DNA from: Blochmannia endosymbiont of Camponotus sp. C-003
GTDB lineage: Bacteria; Pseudomonadota; Gammaproteobacteria; Enterobacterales; Enterobacteriaceae
NCBI RefSeq assembly: GCF_023585685.1
Contig: NZ_CP097764.1
Coordinates: 434,001-498,000, forward strand
Direction: 5' to 3'
Length of the DNA stretch: 64,000 bases
In this document: one piece after another, positions 34,813 through 45,187 of the stretch
Numbering within the stretch: position 1 is the stretch's first letter
Layout: each line of letters begins with the position of its first letter
Position numbers and translations under genes: made by a program
The notes under the pieces: model-generated
What the model was told of the DNA's origin: nothing
The model's input: only the letters and a program-made list of their open reading frames with translations
Databases searched by the model: none

Positions 34813-36317
34813 GATGTATTGCTCTTTAAAAAATTTTTTACTATGTATTGATCAGAGTGATATATGACATTATTTTCGATGATTTGGTATTTTTCATGAC
34901 CTTTTCCAGCGATCAAAATTATGTCTTCTAAAGAAGCTTTCAAAATAGCAGTTTGTATCGCACAGTAACGATTTTTAATAATTTTGATGATTTTTTTTGG
35001 ATATGATGGTATGCCACAAGTAATATCATTTATAATCGATTGCGGTTCTTCCATACGCGGATTATCATTAGTAATAATTATACAATCAGCATACTGATTC
35101 GCAATATAACCCATTAAAGCACGTTTACTTGAATCTCTGTTACCTCCGCACCCAAAAACACACCATAGTTGACCATAACAAAATCGTCTAATTGAAATTA
35201 GCGCTTTTTTTAATGCATCCGGAGTATGCGCATAATCTACTATAACCGTAGGATATCCATGAGAACGAAATACTTCCATTCTACCAACTACCGGTAGTAG
35301 TTGTGATGATGTATGTACCAATAATGACAAAGGATACCCTAATACTAACAACGTACCTAAAGCTAATAATACATTGCTAACGTTAAATTCCCCTATCAAT
35401 TGACTACGAATTACTCCGTTGCCCCAACTTGAATCAAACATTATATCTGTGCCATGAATATGATAATTTACCTTAACCCCACGTATCCATTTACCTTTCC
35501 AAAAATATGGCAAATTACTCGTTGCTGTTACTGCAATTGCTTGAGGACAATTATATAACCATCGATAACCAATGGGATCATCAGCATTAATTACATATTT
35601 TTCTACACATAATTCATTAAATAGCCTCCATTTAGACATAGAATATTGCATAACGTTACCATGATAATCTAAGTGATCATGGCTTAAATTAGTAAATATA
35701 GCTACTTTGAAATACAAAGCATCCACACGATATTGATCTAATCCATGTGATGATACTTCCATAGCAACAAATGTAACCTTGTTTTTAACAAACTGAGCTA
35801 ATATTTTTTGAGCATCAATAGCAGAGCATGTTGTGTTATGAGACATACACATATTATCTAACGTCCCGTTACCTATTGTGCCCATCACAGCGCTTTTTTC
35901 CCCCAACAATTGGACCCAACGAGCTAATAAATGTGTTATAGTAGTTTTTCCATTAGTACCAGTAACACCGATTAAATCCAAAAAACGTGATGGATGATTA
36001 TACAAGCTACCTGCTATATCAGATAAATACCGCGGTAAACGATCAACATAAACTACAGGTATTTTATTTAAATGATAACTATATTTATTAAATATTGCTG
36101 TATCATTCCAAGATTCTAATAAAACTGCCGCAGCTCCCTTTTTGATCGCATAGTTAATATATGATCTTCCATCGGTCTTAGAACCTTTAATTGCTACAAA
36201 TAAATTTCCTAATACAATGTTACGACTATCCAATTCTATTCCTGTTAATGTGGGATTAGTAGGATTGTCAAAAACATATGGCGCAAATAATTTGTATAAA
36301 TTTCGTAAATCACACAT
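34809..36317 (-). CDS. murE: UDP-N-acetylmuramoyl-tripeptide synthetase (meso-diaminopimelate adding)
   Basis: Adds meso-diaminopimelate to UDP-MurNAc-L-Ala-D-Glu. The ATP motif is VTGTNGKTTITHLLA; AMEVSSHGLDQYRV and NLSHDHLDYHG follow. The substrate-specificity motif TNDNPRMEEP contains DNPR, which indicates meso-DAP and not lysine. The dapB gene in this window supplies the DAP pathway. The 502 residues compare with 495. It ends in a TGA that overlaps the murF start. Confidence 0.97.
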   Translation of the reverse strand: MCDLRNLYKLFAPYVFDNPTNPTLTGIELDSRNIVLGNLFVAIKGSKTDGRSYINYAIKKGAAAVLLESWNDTAIFNKYSYHLNKIPVVYVDRLPRYLSDIAGSLYNHPSRFLDLIGVTGTNGKTTITHLLARWVQLLGEKSAVMGTIGNGTLDNMCMSHNTTCSAIDAQKILAQFVKNKVTFVAMEVSSHGLDQYRVDALYFKVAIFTNLSHDHLDYHGNVMQYSMSKWRLFNELCVEKYVINADDPIGYRWLYNCPQAIAVTATSNLPYFWKGKWIRGVKVNYHIHGTDIMFDSSWGNGVIRSQLIGEFNVSNVLLALGTLLVLGYPLSLLVHTSSQLLPVVGRMEVFRSHGYPTVIVDYAHTPDALKKALISIRRFCYGQLWCVFGCGGNRDSSKRALMGYIANQYADCIIITNDNPRMEEPQSIINDITCGIPSYPKKIIKIIKNRYCAIQTAILKASLEDIILIAGKGHEKYQIIENNVIYHSDQYIVKNFLKSNTS

Positions 36318-36356
36318 ATAATTGTATTTACAAGACCCGATCGATTTATTATGAAA

Positions 36357-38051
36357 TTATTGTAAAAAATCTGGTCTTACATTCATTATTTTTAATGCAT
36401 TACCCATTACTGCGCTAAAAACTGGAGCAGATACCATATTTCCGTAATAATGACCATTTTTAGGATCATTTATTACTACTGCCAAAGCAAATCTAGGATT
36501 ACTTGCAGGAGCCACCCCAGCGGTACATGCAATATATTTATTAATATATTTCCCATGTGATCCAACTACCTTGATAGTACCAGTTTTTACGGCAACCCTA
36601 TATCCTTTAATTGCAGCGTGACAACCACCACTCGGTAATGACACATTTTCCATCATGTCCAACACAGTTCGTACTAAAGATGTGGGAAAAACTTGCTTAC
36701 CTAGTACCGAAGAAGAATTAATCCGTATAATGGAAAGTGGTCGAGATATTCCCATTCCACCAATAGTAGCATACACTTTAGCTAGTTGTAACGGAGTAAT
36801 CATTAATCCATATCCATAAGAAAAGGTGGCGCGTTCTATGTCTGACCAACATTTATTATATGGGTATATTCCGTTACTTTCTCCCACTAAGCCTATATTT
36901 GTTGATTTACCCATTCCAAAATTTGAATATGTGTTAACCAAAACTGTTGCAGGCATAGCCAATGCTAATTTAGAAACGCCAACATTACTAGACTTTTGTA
37001 GTATCTCTCTAATAGTTAATTTTCTACGATATAACACATCTTTAATTCGATGCCCATTTATTATATAAGGTGATGTATTAATAATCGTGTCTTTTGTAAT
37101 TAGATTATGTTGTAATGCAGCCATAATCACAATAGGTTTTACTGTTGAACCTGGTTCAAACGCATCAGTAATAGCACGGTTACGCATAGCAGATTTATTA
37201 ACAATAGATAAAAAATCATTTGGATTATATGATGGACTATTCGTCATAGCTAGAATTTCTCCAGTATTAATATCTATCAACACTATACTACCGGATTCTG
37301 CTTTATTTATGTGTATAGCATTGTTCAATTCCCGATATGCCACATGTTGAAGGCGTTCGTCAATGCTGAGAATGACATTTTGAGAAGCTTGACCATGATT
37401 TAAAATAATTTCTTCAATTGTTCTCCCAAATCTATCTTTTCGCATTGCTCTTGTTTTGGGTTGCCCAGTCAACCAGGCATCAAAACTTTTCTCTATACCT
37501 TCAATTCCTTGATTATCTACATCTGTTACTCCTATTAAATGAGCAGTTGTACATCCAGAGGGGTAATATCTTTTTGATCCTGATTGCAAATGTACTCCCG
37601 GTAATTTAAGTTGACTGATGTATTTGGAAATAGTAGGGTCAATTTGTCGCGCTAAATACAAAAAATGATCTGTGGTATGATTATTAATGAGAGATGATAG
37701 CTTATTTAATGATATAGATAATATTTCGGATAATTCCGTCCAGCGACGGATATCAGCAGCAATACCGCCGTTCTTATTAATTTCTTTAGGATCAATCCAA
37801 ACCGAATCAGCCGGTATACTAATTGCTAATAGTTTACCCATTCTATCGGTAATACTACCACGAGGAGAAAGTGTACTTTGTACACGTAATGAACGCATGT
37901 TACCTTCATTAATCAACTGATCAGAATAGATAATTTGTAAAAAAGTTAATCTTAATAGCAAAACAATTAATACAAAAAAAATACAGCTATATAATACATT
38001 AAAACGTTTGCTATTTAAAATTGTTTGAAAATTATAAGATTTAAACTTCAT
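36357..38051 (-). CDS. ftsI: Septal peptidoglycan transpeptidase FtsI (PBP3)
   Basis: Class B PBP that crosslinks septal peptidoglycan with FtsW. An N-terminal membrane anchor lies at about residues 18-40, then the pedestal domain with SPRGSITDRMG, and the transpeptidase with the catalytic serine in EPGSTVKP, SSNVGVSK, and KTGTIKVVG. The 564 residues compare with 588; in E. coli the last residues are removed by Prc and they are mostly absent here. It lies between ftsL and murE. Confidence 0.97.
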   Translation of the reverse strand: MKFKSYNFQTILNSKRFNVLYSCIFFVLIVLLLRLTFLQIIYSDQLINEGNMRSLRVQSTLSPRGSITDRMGKLLAISIPADSVWIDPKEINKNGGIAADIRRWTELSEILSISLNKLSSLINNHTTDHFLYLARQIDPTISKYISQLKLPGVHLQSGSKRYYPSGCTTAHLIGVTDVDNQGIEGIEKSFDAWLTGQPKTRAMRKDRFGRTIEEIILNHGQASQNVILSIDERLQHVAYRELNNAIHINKAESGSIVLIDINTGEILAMTNSPSYNPNDFLSIVNKSAMRNRAITDAFEPGSTVKPIVIMAALQHNLITKDTIINTSPYIINGHRIKDVLYRRKLTIREILQKSSNVGVSKLALAMPATVLVNTYSNFGMGKSTNIGLVGESNGIYPYNKCWSDIERATFSYGYGLMITPLQLAKVYATIGGMGISRPLSIIRINSSSVLGKQVFPTSLVRTVLDMMENVSLPSGGCHAAIKGYRVAVKTGTIKVVGSHGKYINKYIACTAGVAPASNPRFALAVVINDPKNGHYYGNMVSAPVFSAVMGNALKIMNVRPDFLQ

Positions 38052-38135
38052 ATAACATAAATGATGTTCATCACGTGATGAACTATAGCCTATGTAACTA
38101 ATATTTTTATTTATTGCATAACAAATTTTTATAAA

Positions 38136-38456
38136 TCAATACAATGTATTATCTTGAGTTAGTTCTGCATAACGCATTTGTAATTTATCTATAGCGATGC
38201 GTTCAATACGATTATGGTGAGATAATATTTTTTCTTCAAGAATTAAACTTCTCCATTCAGCATCTAAATTATTTTTTTCTAATACAAGATTCTCGCGATC
38301 TATAATCATAGATCTAGTTTGATAAGTTACTAAAACAACCAACATTGCTGATATTAATACTAACAACAATAAAAGTAATTGCCACTTACCATATAAATAT
38401 AAATCATCATAAATAATATTAACAAGAGTATATTGTTTCTTTTCCATCATATTCAC
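38136..38456 (-). CDS. ftsL: Cell division protein FtsL
   Basis: Small bitopic membrane protein that forms the FtsQLB complex. A hydrophobic segment lies at about residues 24-45, followed by a coiled-coil region containing WRSLILEEKILSHHNRIERI, which matches the E. coli FtsL coiled coil. The 106 residues compare with 121. The GTG at 38456 overlaps the rsmH stop (GTGA); ATG codons at 38450 and 38447 are alternatives. Confidence 0.92.
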   Translation of the reverse strand: MNMMEKKQYTLVNIIYDDLYLYGKWQLLLLLLVLISAMLVVLVTYQTRSMIIDRENLVLEKNNLDAEWRSLILEEKILSHHNRIERIAIDKLQMRYAELTQDNTLY

Positions 38457-39409
38457 ATCACTAATTTTTCAGCGCAACGTAATATTGCACTACGAGCACG
38501 TATATTTCTTTTAATTTCTTGCTTTGAAGGTGTTAATTTTCCTATATTTTTTAATTGACACTTACTTTTATATTGATTAAATATTTGATTATTTGTTAAC
38601 GGGATCTTGGGAGGAATAGACCAAACACAACTATGTTCACGAATGAAGTATTTTACTAACCGATCTTCTAGAGAATTAAAACTAATTACTACCAACCTGC
38701 CTCTCGGAGCCAATATAACCAATGCATCTTTTAATACTTGTGTTATTTCTTCTAATTCATTATTAATATACATTCTAATTGCGAGAAAACTCTTAGTTGC
38801 AAGATGCTTACGCATATTACGTAGCGGAATAGCATCACAGATTAATTTAGATAAAACAATTGAGCGTATAATAGGTGTATGTTGTCTTTTAGATACTAAA
38901 ACTTTAGCAATATTTTTTGAAAATCTTTCTGCTCCAAAAATTTTTAAAACCCAAGCAATATTTTCTTGAGATGCCTTCGATAGCCATTCAGCCGCAGATA
39001 TTCCATTGCTAATATCCATCCGCATATCCAGTAAACCATCTTGCATAAATGAAAATCCTCTGCTGCAATCATTTATTTGATACGTACTTATCCCTAAATC
39101 CAGTAAAATGCCATCCACTAATCCAATTAGTCCTACATTTTTAACATATTTGATCGTTTTAGAAAACGAACTATGTATTATAGTAAATCTATCATCTTGT
39201 TCAGCAATGCACTTTCCAATTTTTATTGCTAATAAATCTTTATCCATTGCTAACAGACGACCTTGTTTATTTAATTGAGACAAAATTAATTTAGAATGAC
39301 CTCCTGAACCAAACGTTCCGTCAATATATATTCCTGTTGAATTAATATTCAATAACTGTATCGCTTCATGTAGCAATACACTTTTATGAGTGTAGTTAAT
39401 ATGGAACAT
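38453..39409 (-). CDS. rsmH: 16S rRNA m4C1402 methyltransferase RsmH
   Basis: Methylates N4 of C1402 of 16S rRNA. ATG at 39409 gives 318 residues (313 in E. coli), beginning FHINYTHKSVLLHEAIQLL. A TTG at 39475 would add 22 residues of hydrophobic, unconserved sequence and is unlikely. The SAM motif is IYIDGTFGSGGHS, with LLDLGISTYQ, RGFSFMQDGLLDMRMD and ISFNSLEDRLVK further on. It is the first gene of the cluster here; mraZ, normally upstream, is absent. Confidence 0.96.
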   Translation of the reverse strand: MFHINYTHKSVLLHEAIQLLNINSTGIYIDGTFGSGGHSKLILSQLNKQGRLLAMDKDLLAIKIGKCIAEQDDRFTIIHSSFSKTIKYVKNVGLIGLVDGILLDLGISTYQINDCSRGFSFMQDGLLDMRMDISNGISAAEWLSKASQENIAWVLKIFGAERFSKNIAKVLVSKRQHTPIIRSIVLSKLICDAIPLRNMRKHLATKSFLAIRMYINNELEEITQVLKDALVILAPRGRLVVISFNSLEDRLVKYFIREHSCVWSIPPKIPLTNNQIFNQYKSKCQLKNIGKLTPSKQEIKRNIRARSAILRCAEKLVM

Positions 39410-39842
39410 GTATATAATAACCAAAAAATATAGATAACAATATGCGTGTTTAATACAATCTGAAATACCTAACAATAAAAATTGTCAGATACATAACATT
39501 TTATATTTTATAGTACTAAGTGTTTATAGAAACTTCAATTAGAATAGATTTTATATCTTATATTCAAAACATAAAATTGCACATTTTTAATCTAAAAATT
39601 CAAAAAACACTATTATCAATAATAATAACATAAAAAAACAATCTTAAAAAATATTATAGTACTGTTGTATTAACATTTCCCTGCCAATAGTATTAGTAGT
39701 TGACAAACCATATTTAATAGATTTAAAATAAATTTAATGTAATAAATTATTATTTAAATCTGATGTTATTAGTTCGTAATCAGTGTATTATTAATTCAGA
39801 TATTATATATCTATCTCAAACATTCATGAGAGATAAATAATC
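39410..39842. other. Divergent promoter region between rsmH and leuA
   Basis: About 430 AT-rich bases that must contain promoters for the dcw cluster and for leuABCD. mraZ is absent. A promoter-like pair for leuA is listed separately. No leucine-attenuation terminator hairpin was seen. Confidence 0.5.
39700..39729 (+). promoter_or_regulatory. Predicted sigma-70 promoter for leuABCD
   Basis: A perfect -35 TTGACA (39700-39705) is followed after 18 bases by TAAAAT (39724-39729), one mismatch from TATAAT. The inferred leader to the leuA ATG is roughly 105 bases. It is one of the few exact -35 boxes seen in an intergenic region of this window and points toward leuA. Confidence 0.5.
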
Positions 39843-41408
39843 ATGAGTCAAAAAGTCATTATTTTTGATACAACTTTACGAGACGGCGAACAAGCTCTAC
39901 AAGCGAGTTTAAACGTAAAAGAAAAATTGCAAATTGCTTTTGCTTTAGAACGATTGGGAGTAGATATTATGGAAGTTGGATTTCCAGTATCTTCTCCAGG
40001 AGATTTTGAATCGGTTCATACGATAGCCAAACACATAAAAAATAGTTTAGTATGCGCCCTAGCCAGATGTGTCGATAACGATATTGATATTGCAGCAGAG
40101 GCATTAAAAGTTGCAAAAAATTTTCGCATTCATATATTCCTACCCACCTCCTTTGTACATATTCAATCTAAATTGAAAAAAAACTTTGATCAGATTATAG
40201 AAATGACCATTCATGCAATACAGTATGCAAGGAAATACACTGATAACATAGAGTTTTCTTGCGAAGACGCTGGACGTACCAATATAGATAATTTATGTCT
40301 TATTGTTGAAATTGCTATTCAATCCGGAGCAAGTACAATTAATATTCCCGATACAGTAGGCTATACCACTCCATACCAGTTTGGGAAAATTATCACTTCT
40401 TTATATAATCGTGTCCCTGTCATTGATAAAGCTATTATTTCTGTTCACTGTCACAATGATTTAGGGATGGCAGTTGGCAATTCTATTTCAGCTATACAAG
40501 CAGGAGCTCGTCAAATTGAAGGTACCATAAATGGTATTGGTGAACGAGCAGGAAATACTGCTCTAGAGGAAGTAATTATGGCCATCAAAGTACGAGAAGA
40601 TTTACTGAATGTATGCACTAATATTCATTATCAAGAAATTTATAGAACTAGTCAAGTAGTAAGTCAATTATGTAATATGCCTATTCCAGCTAATAAAGCA
40701 ATAGTTGGGTCAAATGCTTTTTCTCATTCTGCAGGTATTCATCAAGATGGTATACTAAAAAATAGGGAAAACTATGAAATTATGACTCCCGAAACTATTG
40801 GTCTAAAGGATTTTAAATTAAACCTTACATCTCGATCTGGAAGAGCAGCAGTAAAATATCATATGAAAACAATGGGTTATCAAGACAGTGATTACGACAT
40901 GGATAAATTATATGATGTTTTTCTAGAATTAGCAGATAAAAAGGGACAAGTATTTGATTACGATCTCGAGGCATTAGCATTTATTAATAATCAACAAGAA
41001 CAATCGGAATTCTTCAGATTAAAATGTTTTCATGTACATTCTAGCTCTTCTGGAATTGCTCACGCTTCAGTAAAATTATATTGTGGAAACAACATATGTT
41101 CTTATTCAACGAATGGTAATGGACCAGTAGATGCAATTTATAAAGCATTAACTCGCATCGCTAAGTTGTCTACTATAAATTTAGAGAGATACCAACTGAA
41201 TGCAAAAGGACATGGTCGTAACGCGTTAGGGCAAGTAGATATTGTTGTATCATATAAAGGACGCAATTTTCATGGAGTTGGATTAGATACAGATGTAATA
41301 GAATCTTCAGTGAAAGCCATGATTCATGTTTTAAATAATATTTGGCGATCGAAACAAGTGATAATCCAACGAAAATATATAAAAAACAATAATAATAATA
41401 ATCAGTAA
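39843..41408 (+). CDS. leuA: 2-isopropylmalate synthase
   Basis: First committed step of leucine synthesis: condenses acetyl-CoA with 2-ketoisovalerate. The catalytic domain has [17 protein letters not shown], the metal-binding HCHND and [17 protein letters not shown]. The C-terminal regulatory domain with [11 protein letters not shown] and [11 protein letters not shown] is present, so leucine feedback may persist. The 521 residues compare with 523. A trinucleotide AAT/AAC run at the 3' end gives a poly-Asn tail. leuB begins 20 bases later. Confidence 0.98.
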   Translation: MSQKVIIFDTTLRDGEQALQASLNVKEKLQIAFALERLGVDIMEVGFPVSSPGDFESVHTIAKHIKNSLVCALARCVDNDIDIAAEALKVAKNFRIHIFLPTSFVHIQSKLKKNFDQIIEMTIHAIQYARKYTDNIEFSCEDAGRTNIDNLCLIVEIAIQSGASTINIPDTVGYTTPYQFGKIITSLYNRVPVIDKAIISVHCHNDLGMAVGNSISAIQAGARQIEGTINGIGERAGNTALEEVIMAIKVREDLLNVCTNIHYQEIYRTSQVVSQLCNMPIPANKAIVGSNAFSHSAGIHQDGILKNRENYEIMTPETIGLKDFKLNLTSRSGRAAVKYHMKTMGYQDSDYDMDKLYDVFLELADKKGQVFDYDLEALAFINNQQEQSEFFRLKCFHVHSSSSGIAHASVKLYCGNNICSYSTNGNGPVDAIYKALTRIAKLSTINLERYQLNAKGHGRNALGQVDIVVSYKGRNFHGVGLDTDVIESSVKAMIHVLNNIWRSKQVIIQRKYIKNNNNNNQ

Positions 41409-41428
41409 TTTGGAAAACCTAAATACTT

Positions 41429-42532
41429 ATGAACAATAATAATTATTATATTGCAATATTACCAGGAGATGGAATTGGACCGGAAACTACAAGACAAGTT
41501 TATAAAATTTTAGATGTAATAAAAAAACAATTTCAAATCAATATTGTTACTACAGAACATAAAATAGGAGGAGATGCAATTAATAGCGAAGGTACACCTC
41601 TTCCAAGTAATACTTTAAAATATTGTGAACAATCGGATGCTATATTGTTTGGAGCGGTGGGAGGGCCACAATGGACGCACTTAAAAGGATCAGAACAACC
41701 AGAACAAGGGGGTTTATTAACTTTACGCAAACACTTTAATTTATTCGCTAATTTAAGACCTATATATCTTTCTGATGCATTAAAAGAATTATCTCCTTTA
41801 AATACGAATAGAATTACAAATGGAATTGATGTTATATTTGTACGTGAGTTAACCGGAGGTATTTACTTTGGCAAACCAAAAGGACGTGGAGGTACAGGTT
41901 TACATGAATATGCTTTTGATACTACGGTTTATCATCGTTTTGAAATAGAACGTATTAGCAAGATTGCTTTTAAATTAGCTCAAAAAAGACGCAAACGTGT
42001 GTCTTCTGTAGACAAAGCTAACGTACTACATACTTCTATGTTATGGAGAGAAGTAGTATCACAAATCTCTCAAAATTATCCAGATGTTGAATTAGAACAC
42101 TTATATATTGATAATGCCAGCATGCAATTGATAAACAATCCTTCTAAATTTGATATTATTCTGTGTCCAAATTTATTTGGAGATATTTTATCTGATGAAT
42201 GTGCTATGATAAGCGGATCCATTGGTATGTTGCCTTCTGCTAGTATCAATGAGCACAACTTTGGTTTGTATGAACCTGCCGGAGGATCAGCTCCGGATAT
42301 TGCAGGAAAAAATATCGCTAATCCTATCGCACATATCCTCTCTGTTGCATTGTTATTTAGATATAGTTTAAAATTAAGTTATATTGCAACTGAAATTGAA
42401 AAAGCAGTTGATCAAGCGTTAATATTAGGATATCGAACAATTGATATAGCAAAAAAATATGAAAAAAGCATAGGAACCAATGAAATGGGTGACGTTATAG
42501 CTGATTTAATTAAAAACAAAAGAGAAAAATAA
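41429..42532 (+). CDS. leuB: 3-isopropylmalate dehydrogenase
   Basis: NAD+-dependent oxidative decarboxylation of 3-isopropylmalate. Motifs: LPGDGIGPE near the N-terminus, [44 protein letters not shown] and the NAD-binding [14 protein letters not shown]. The 367 residues compare with 363. It lies between leuA and leuC in the standard order leuABCD. The leuC coding frame begins one or two bases after its stop. Confidence 0.98.
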   Translation: MNNNNYYIAILPGDGIGPETTRQVYKILDVIKKQFQINIVTTEHKIGGDAINSEGTPLPSNTLKYCEQSDAILFGAVGGPQWTHLKGSEQPEQGGLLTLRKHFNLFANLRPIYLSDALKELSPLNTNRITNGIDVIFVRELTGGIYFGKPKGRGGTGLHEYAFDTTVYHRFEIERISKIAFKLAQKRRKRVSSVDKANVLHTSMLWREVVSQISQNYPDVELEHLYIDNASMQLINNPSKFDIILCPNLFGDILSDECAMISGSIGMLPSASINEHNFGLYEPAGGSAPDIAGKNIANPIAHILSVALLFRYSLKLSYIATEIEKAVDQALILGYRTIDIAKKYEKSIGTNEMGDVIADLIKNKREK

Positions 42533-42533
42533 T

Positions 42534-43934
42534 ATTGGAAAATCCTTATACCAAAAGTTATACGATGCACATATAGTTTATAAAAATAAAGATGATATTC
42601 CAATATTATACATTGATAGACATTTATTGCATGAAGTCACGTCACCCTAAGCTTTTGAAGCGCTACGTTTAAGAAAACGTAGCGTTAAGCAACCAAATAA
42701 AACGTTTGCCACTATGGATCATAACGTGCCCACTACAACAAAAAACATTAATGATTCTGGAGATATGGCCAAAGCACAATTAAATAGATTAACAAAAAAT
42801 TGTAAAGATTTTGGAATTACGTTATTTGATTTAAATCATCCTTATCAAGGAATAGTTCATGTTTTAGCTCCAGAGCAAGGCATCACGTTACCCGGTATGA
42901 CTATTGTATGCGGAGACTCTCATACCGCTACTCATGGAGCTTTCGGTGCTTTGGCTTTTGGAATTGGAACATCAGAAATAGAACATGTGTTAGCAACGCA
43001 AACTTTAAAACAAATTCGATATAAATCAATGCAAATTAACCTTTTTGGCATTATTGCTCCCCAAATTACAGCTAAAGATATAATTTTAGCAGTTATTGGA
43101 AAAATTGGACATGGAGGAGGATCTGGTCATGTAGTAGAGTTTTGTGGGTCTATTATTACTTCCTTTAGCATGGAAGAACGTATGACCCTGTGTAATATGG
43201 CTATTGAGATGGGAGCAACTTCCGCTTTAATAGCTCCAGATAACATTACTTATGATTATTTAAAAAACCGTAAATTTTCTCCAACCGGAAAAAATTGGGA
43301 ACAAGCGCTATTATATTGGAAAACTTTATATTCTGACCACGATGCTCACTTCGATAAAAGATTTGATTTTGATGTATCTAATATTAATCCACAAGTAACC
43401 TGGGGAACTAATCCTAGTCAGGTCATCTCTATTGATCAACCTATTCCATCTTTGGAATCTTTTAAAGATCTTATAGAACGCAACTCTGCTGAACGCGCCT
43501 TAATTTATATGCAACTTCAACCTAATACTTATTTAACAGATATTTCTGTTGATAAAGTATTCATAGGGTCATGTACCAACTCACGCATTGAAGATTTACG
43601 TATAGCAGCACAAACAATTAAGGGTCATCATATTTCTAAAAATACACAAGCCATTGTAGTACCGGGGTCTAAATTAGTAAAAAATCAAGCAGAAAAAGAA
43701 GGGTTAGATAAGATTTTTATACAAGCAGGATTCGAGTGGCGTTTACCTGGTTGTTCTATGTGCCTAGCTATGAACAATGATAAACTGGAAGTAGGTGAGC
43801 GTTGCGCTTCTACTAGCAATCGAAATTTTGAAGGTCGTCAAGGTCGTGGGAGCCGTACTCATTTAGTAAGCCCAGCAATGGCAGCGGGCGCTGCCATTGC
43901 TGGGCGCTTTATAGATATCCGAAAATTAAAATAA
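42534..43934 (+). pseudogene. leuC: 3-isopropylmalate dehydratase large subunit with in-frame stop (leuC)
   Basis: LeuC with LeuD isomerises 2- to 3-isopropylmalate through a 4Fe-4S cluster. The frame from 42534 to the stop at 43934 would be 466 codons, exactly the E. coli length. Codons 2-38 read [15 protein letters not shown]... HEVTSP, followed by TAA at 42648-42650 where E. coli has Gln, then [19 protein letters not shown] and so on. The initiator position is ATT. From ATG 42714 onward 406 residues are open, with [23 protein letters not shown] and [10 protein letters not shown] keeping the three cluster cysteines. A protein starting there would lack about 60 residues. The otherwise undamaged flanks suggest a very recent mutation, a reading error, or readthrough. 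Confidence 0.85.
42661..42684 (+). repeat. 10-bp perfect hairpin inside leuC, just after the in-frame stop
   Basis: Arms CGCTACGTTT (42661-42670) and AAACGTAGCG (42675-42684) with a four-base loop AAGA. It is far more GC-rich than its surroundings. It lies 10 bases downstream of the TAA and 29 bases before the ATG at 42714. No T-run follows, so it is not a standard terminator. Confidence 0.7.
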
Positions 43935-43950
43935 TATATATATATATATA
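43935..43950. repeat. TA dinucleotide repeat between leuC and leuD
   Basis: Eight TA units directly after the leuC stop, continuing into further AT-only sequence before the AGGA of leuD. Such a tract is prone to length change. Confidence 0.7.
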
Positions 43951-43969
43951 TTATATACATATAGGACAT

Positions 43970-44584
43970 ATGATACATATGATTCAATTTACGCAGCACA
44001 CTGGTATAGTTCTACCACTGGATATTTCTGATATTGACACTGACAACATAATCCCAAAACAATTTTTAAAAACCATTACTCGATCTGATTTTGGATTATA
44101 TTTGTTTTTCAATTGGCGTTTTATCGAAAATACACCGAAAATATTAAATCCAAATTTTATATTAAATGACCCACATTACAAACACGCTAGCATTTTGCTA
44201 ACCCAAAGAAATTTTGGATGTGGATCATCTCGTGAACACGCAGTATGGGCGCTTATAGATTATGGATTCAAAGTGATCATAGCTCCAAGTTTTGCGGATA
44301 TTTTCCATAAAAATAGTTTTAATAATCGTTTACTACTTATAACTTTGTCAGAGTTAAAAATAAATGATTTGTTTAAAGAAATTGCAACACAAAAAAAAGG
44401 TATATCCTTTACTGTAAATTTATACGAACAAATTATTTATACATACGATAAAAAGTACTATTTTGAAATAAATAAGTTTCATAAACATTGTATACTTAAC
44501 AAAACAGACAATATTAGTTTAACACTACAATATGATGCTGCAATTAAAAAATATGAGAGTAACCAGCCATCGTATTTAAAATAA
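43970..44584 (+). CDS. leuD: 3-isopropylmalate dehydratase small subunit
   Basis: Swivelling small subunit of the LeuCD isomerase. Conserved stretches are [32 protein letters not shown] and [17 protein letters not shown]. The 204 residues compare with 201. TAGGA lies five bases before ATG 43970; ATG 43979 is an alternative and gives a start nearer to the E. coli one. It is the last gene of the leu operon and looks intact although leuC upstream is interrupted. Confidence 0.96.
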   Translation: MIHMIQFTQHTGIVLPLDISDIDTDNIIPKQFLKTITRSDFGLYLFFNWRFIENTPKILNPNFILNDPHYKHASILLTQRNFGCGSSREHAVWALIDYGFKVIIAPSFADIFHKNSFNNRLLLITLSELKINDLFKEIATQKKGISFTVNLYEQIIYTYDKKYYFEINKFHKHCILNKTDNISLTLQYDAAIKKYESNQPSYLK

Positions 44585-45187
44585 ATTATAATAATGAAAA
44601 AAAATAAATATATTGACCGTACATCTGTATATGTGTAAAAATTTAACAATAGTACATATTAGAACAACCAAAGAATTTGTATCAAAATTATCAGGAATAT
44701 ATGTAATAAAATAACATAAATCGAAATATCCATATGTTTATATCATGCACAACAAACGAACAGGATATAGAATAATTCATATAAATACCCCTAACAAATA
44801 ATGTCTATTATTTGGACACTAATATTTAACACTCAAAAATTCAATATATGCAAATAAATAAAAAAATTTATAAAAATAATTATATTTTAATGTTATTCTA
44901 AAAGACATATATTAGAATGCTTGTTCGTATGTACATGACATCGATACCTGCACAGATAGGATACATGAACCCTCAAAATTACAGTATATGTTTATATTTT
45001 TTAAATTTTGAGTTTTCATATACAGCACACTACTTATTCAATTTGTTAATAAGATATTTAAAAAATTATGATATTTAATTAACAAGATAATATTCAACAA
45101 TAAATATACTATATAATATATTTGTTTATCCAATCATAAAGAGCTCGTATTTTTGTTGCACAACACGCAATTAAAATAGTTTAATCA
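44585..45187. other. Gene-less spacer between leuD and lptD
   Basis: About 600 AT-rich bases without recognisable genes. A 9-base inverted repeat CTCAAAATT (44972-44980) / AATTTTGAG (45004-45012) is present with a long loop. djlA, the sgrR/thi and ara genes that lie here in E. coli are gone. Confidence 0.5.

Noticed and set aside
39410-39475. TTG-initiated extension of rsmH by 22 residues
   Set aside because: The added residues are hydrophobic and lack a counterpart in the family, while ATG 39409 begins exactly at the conserved N-terminus.
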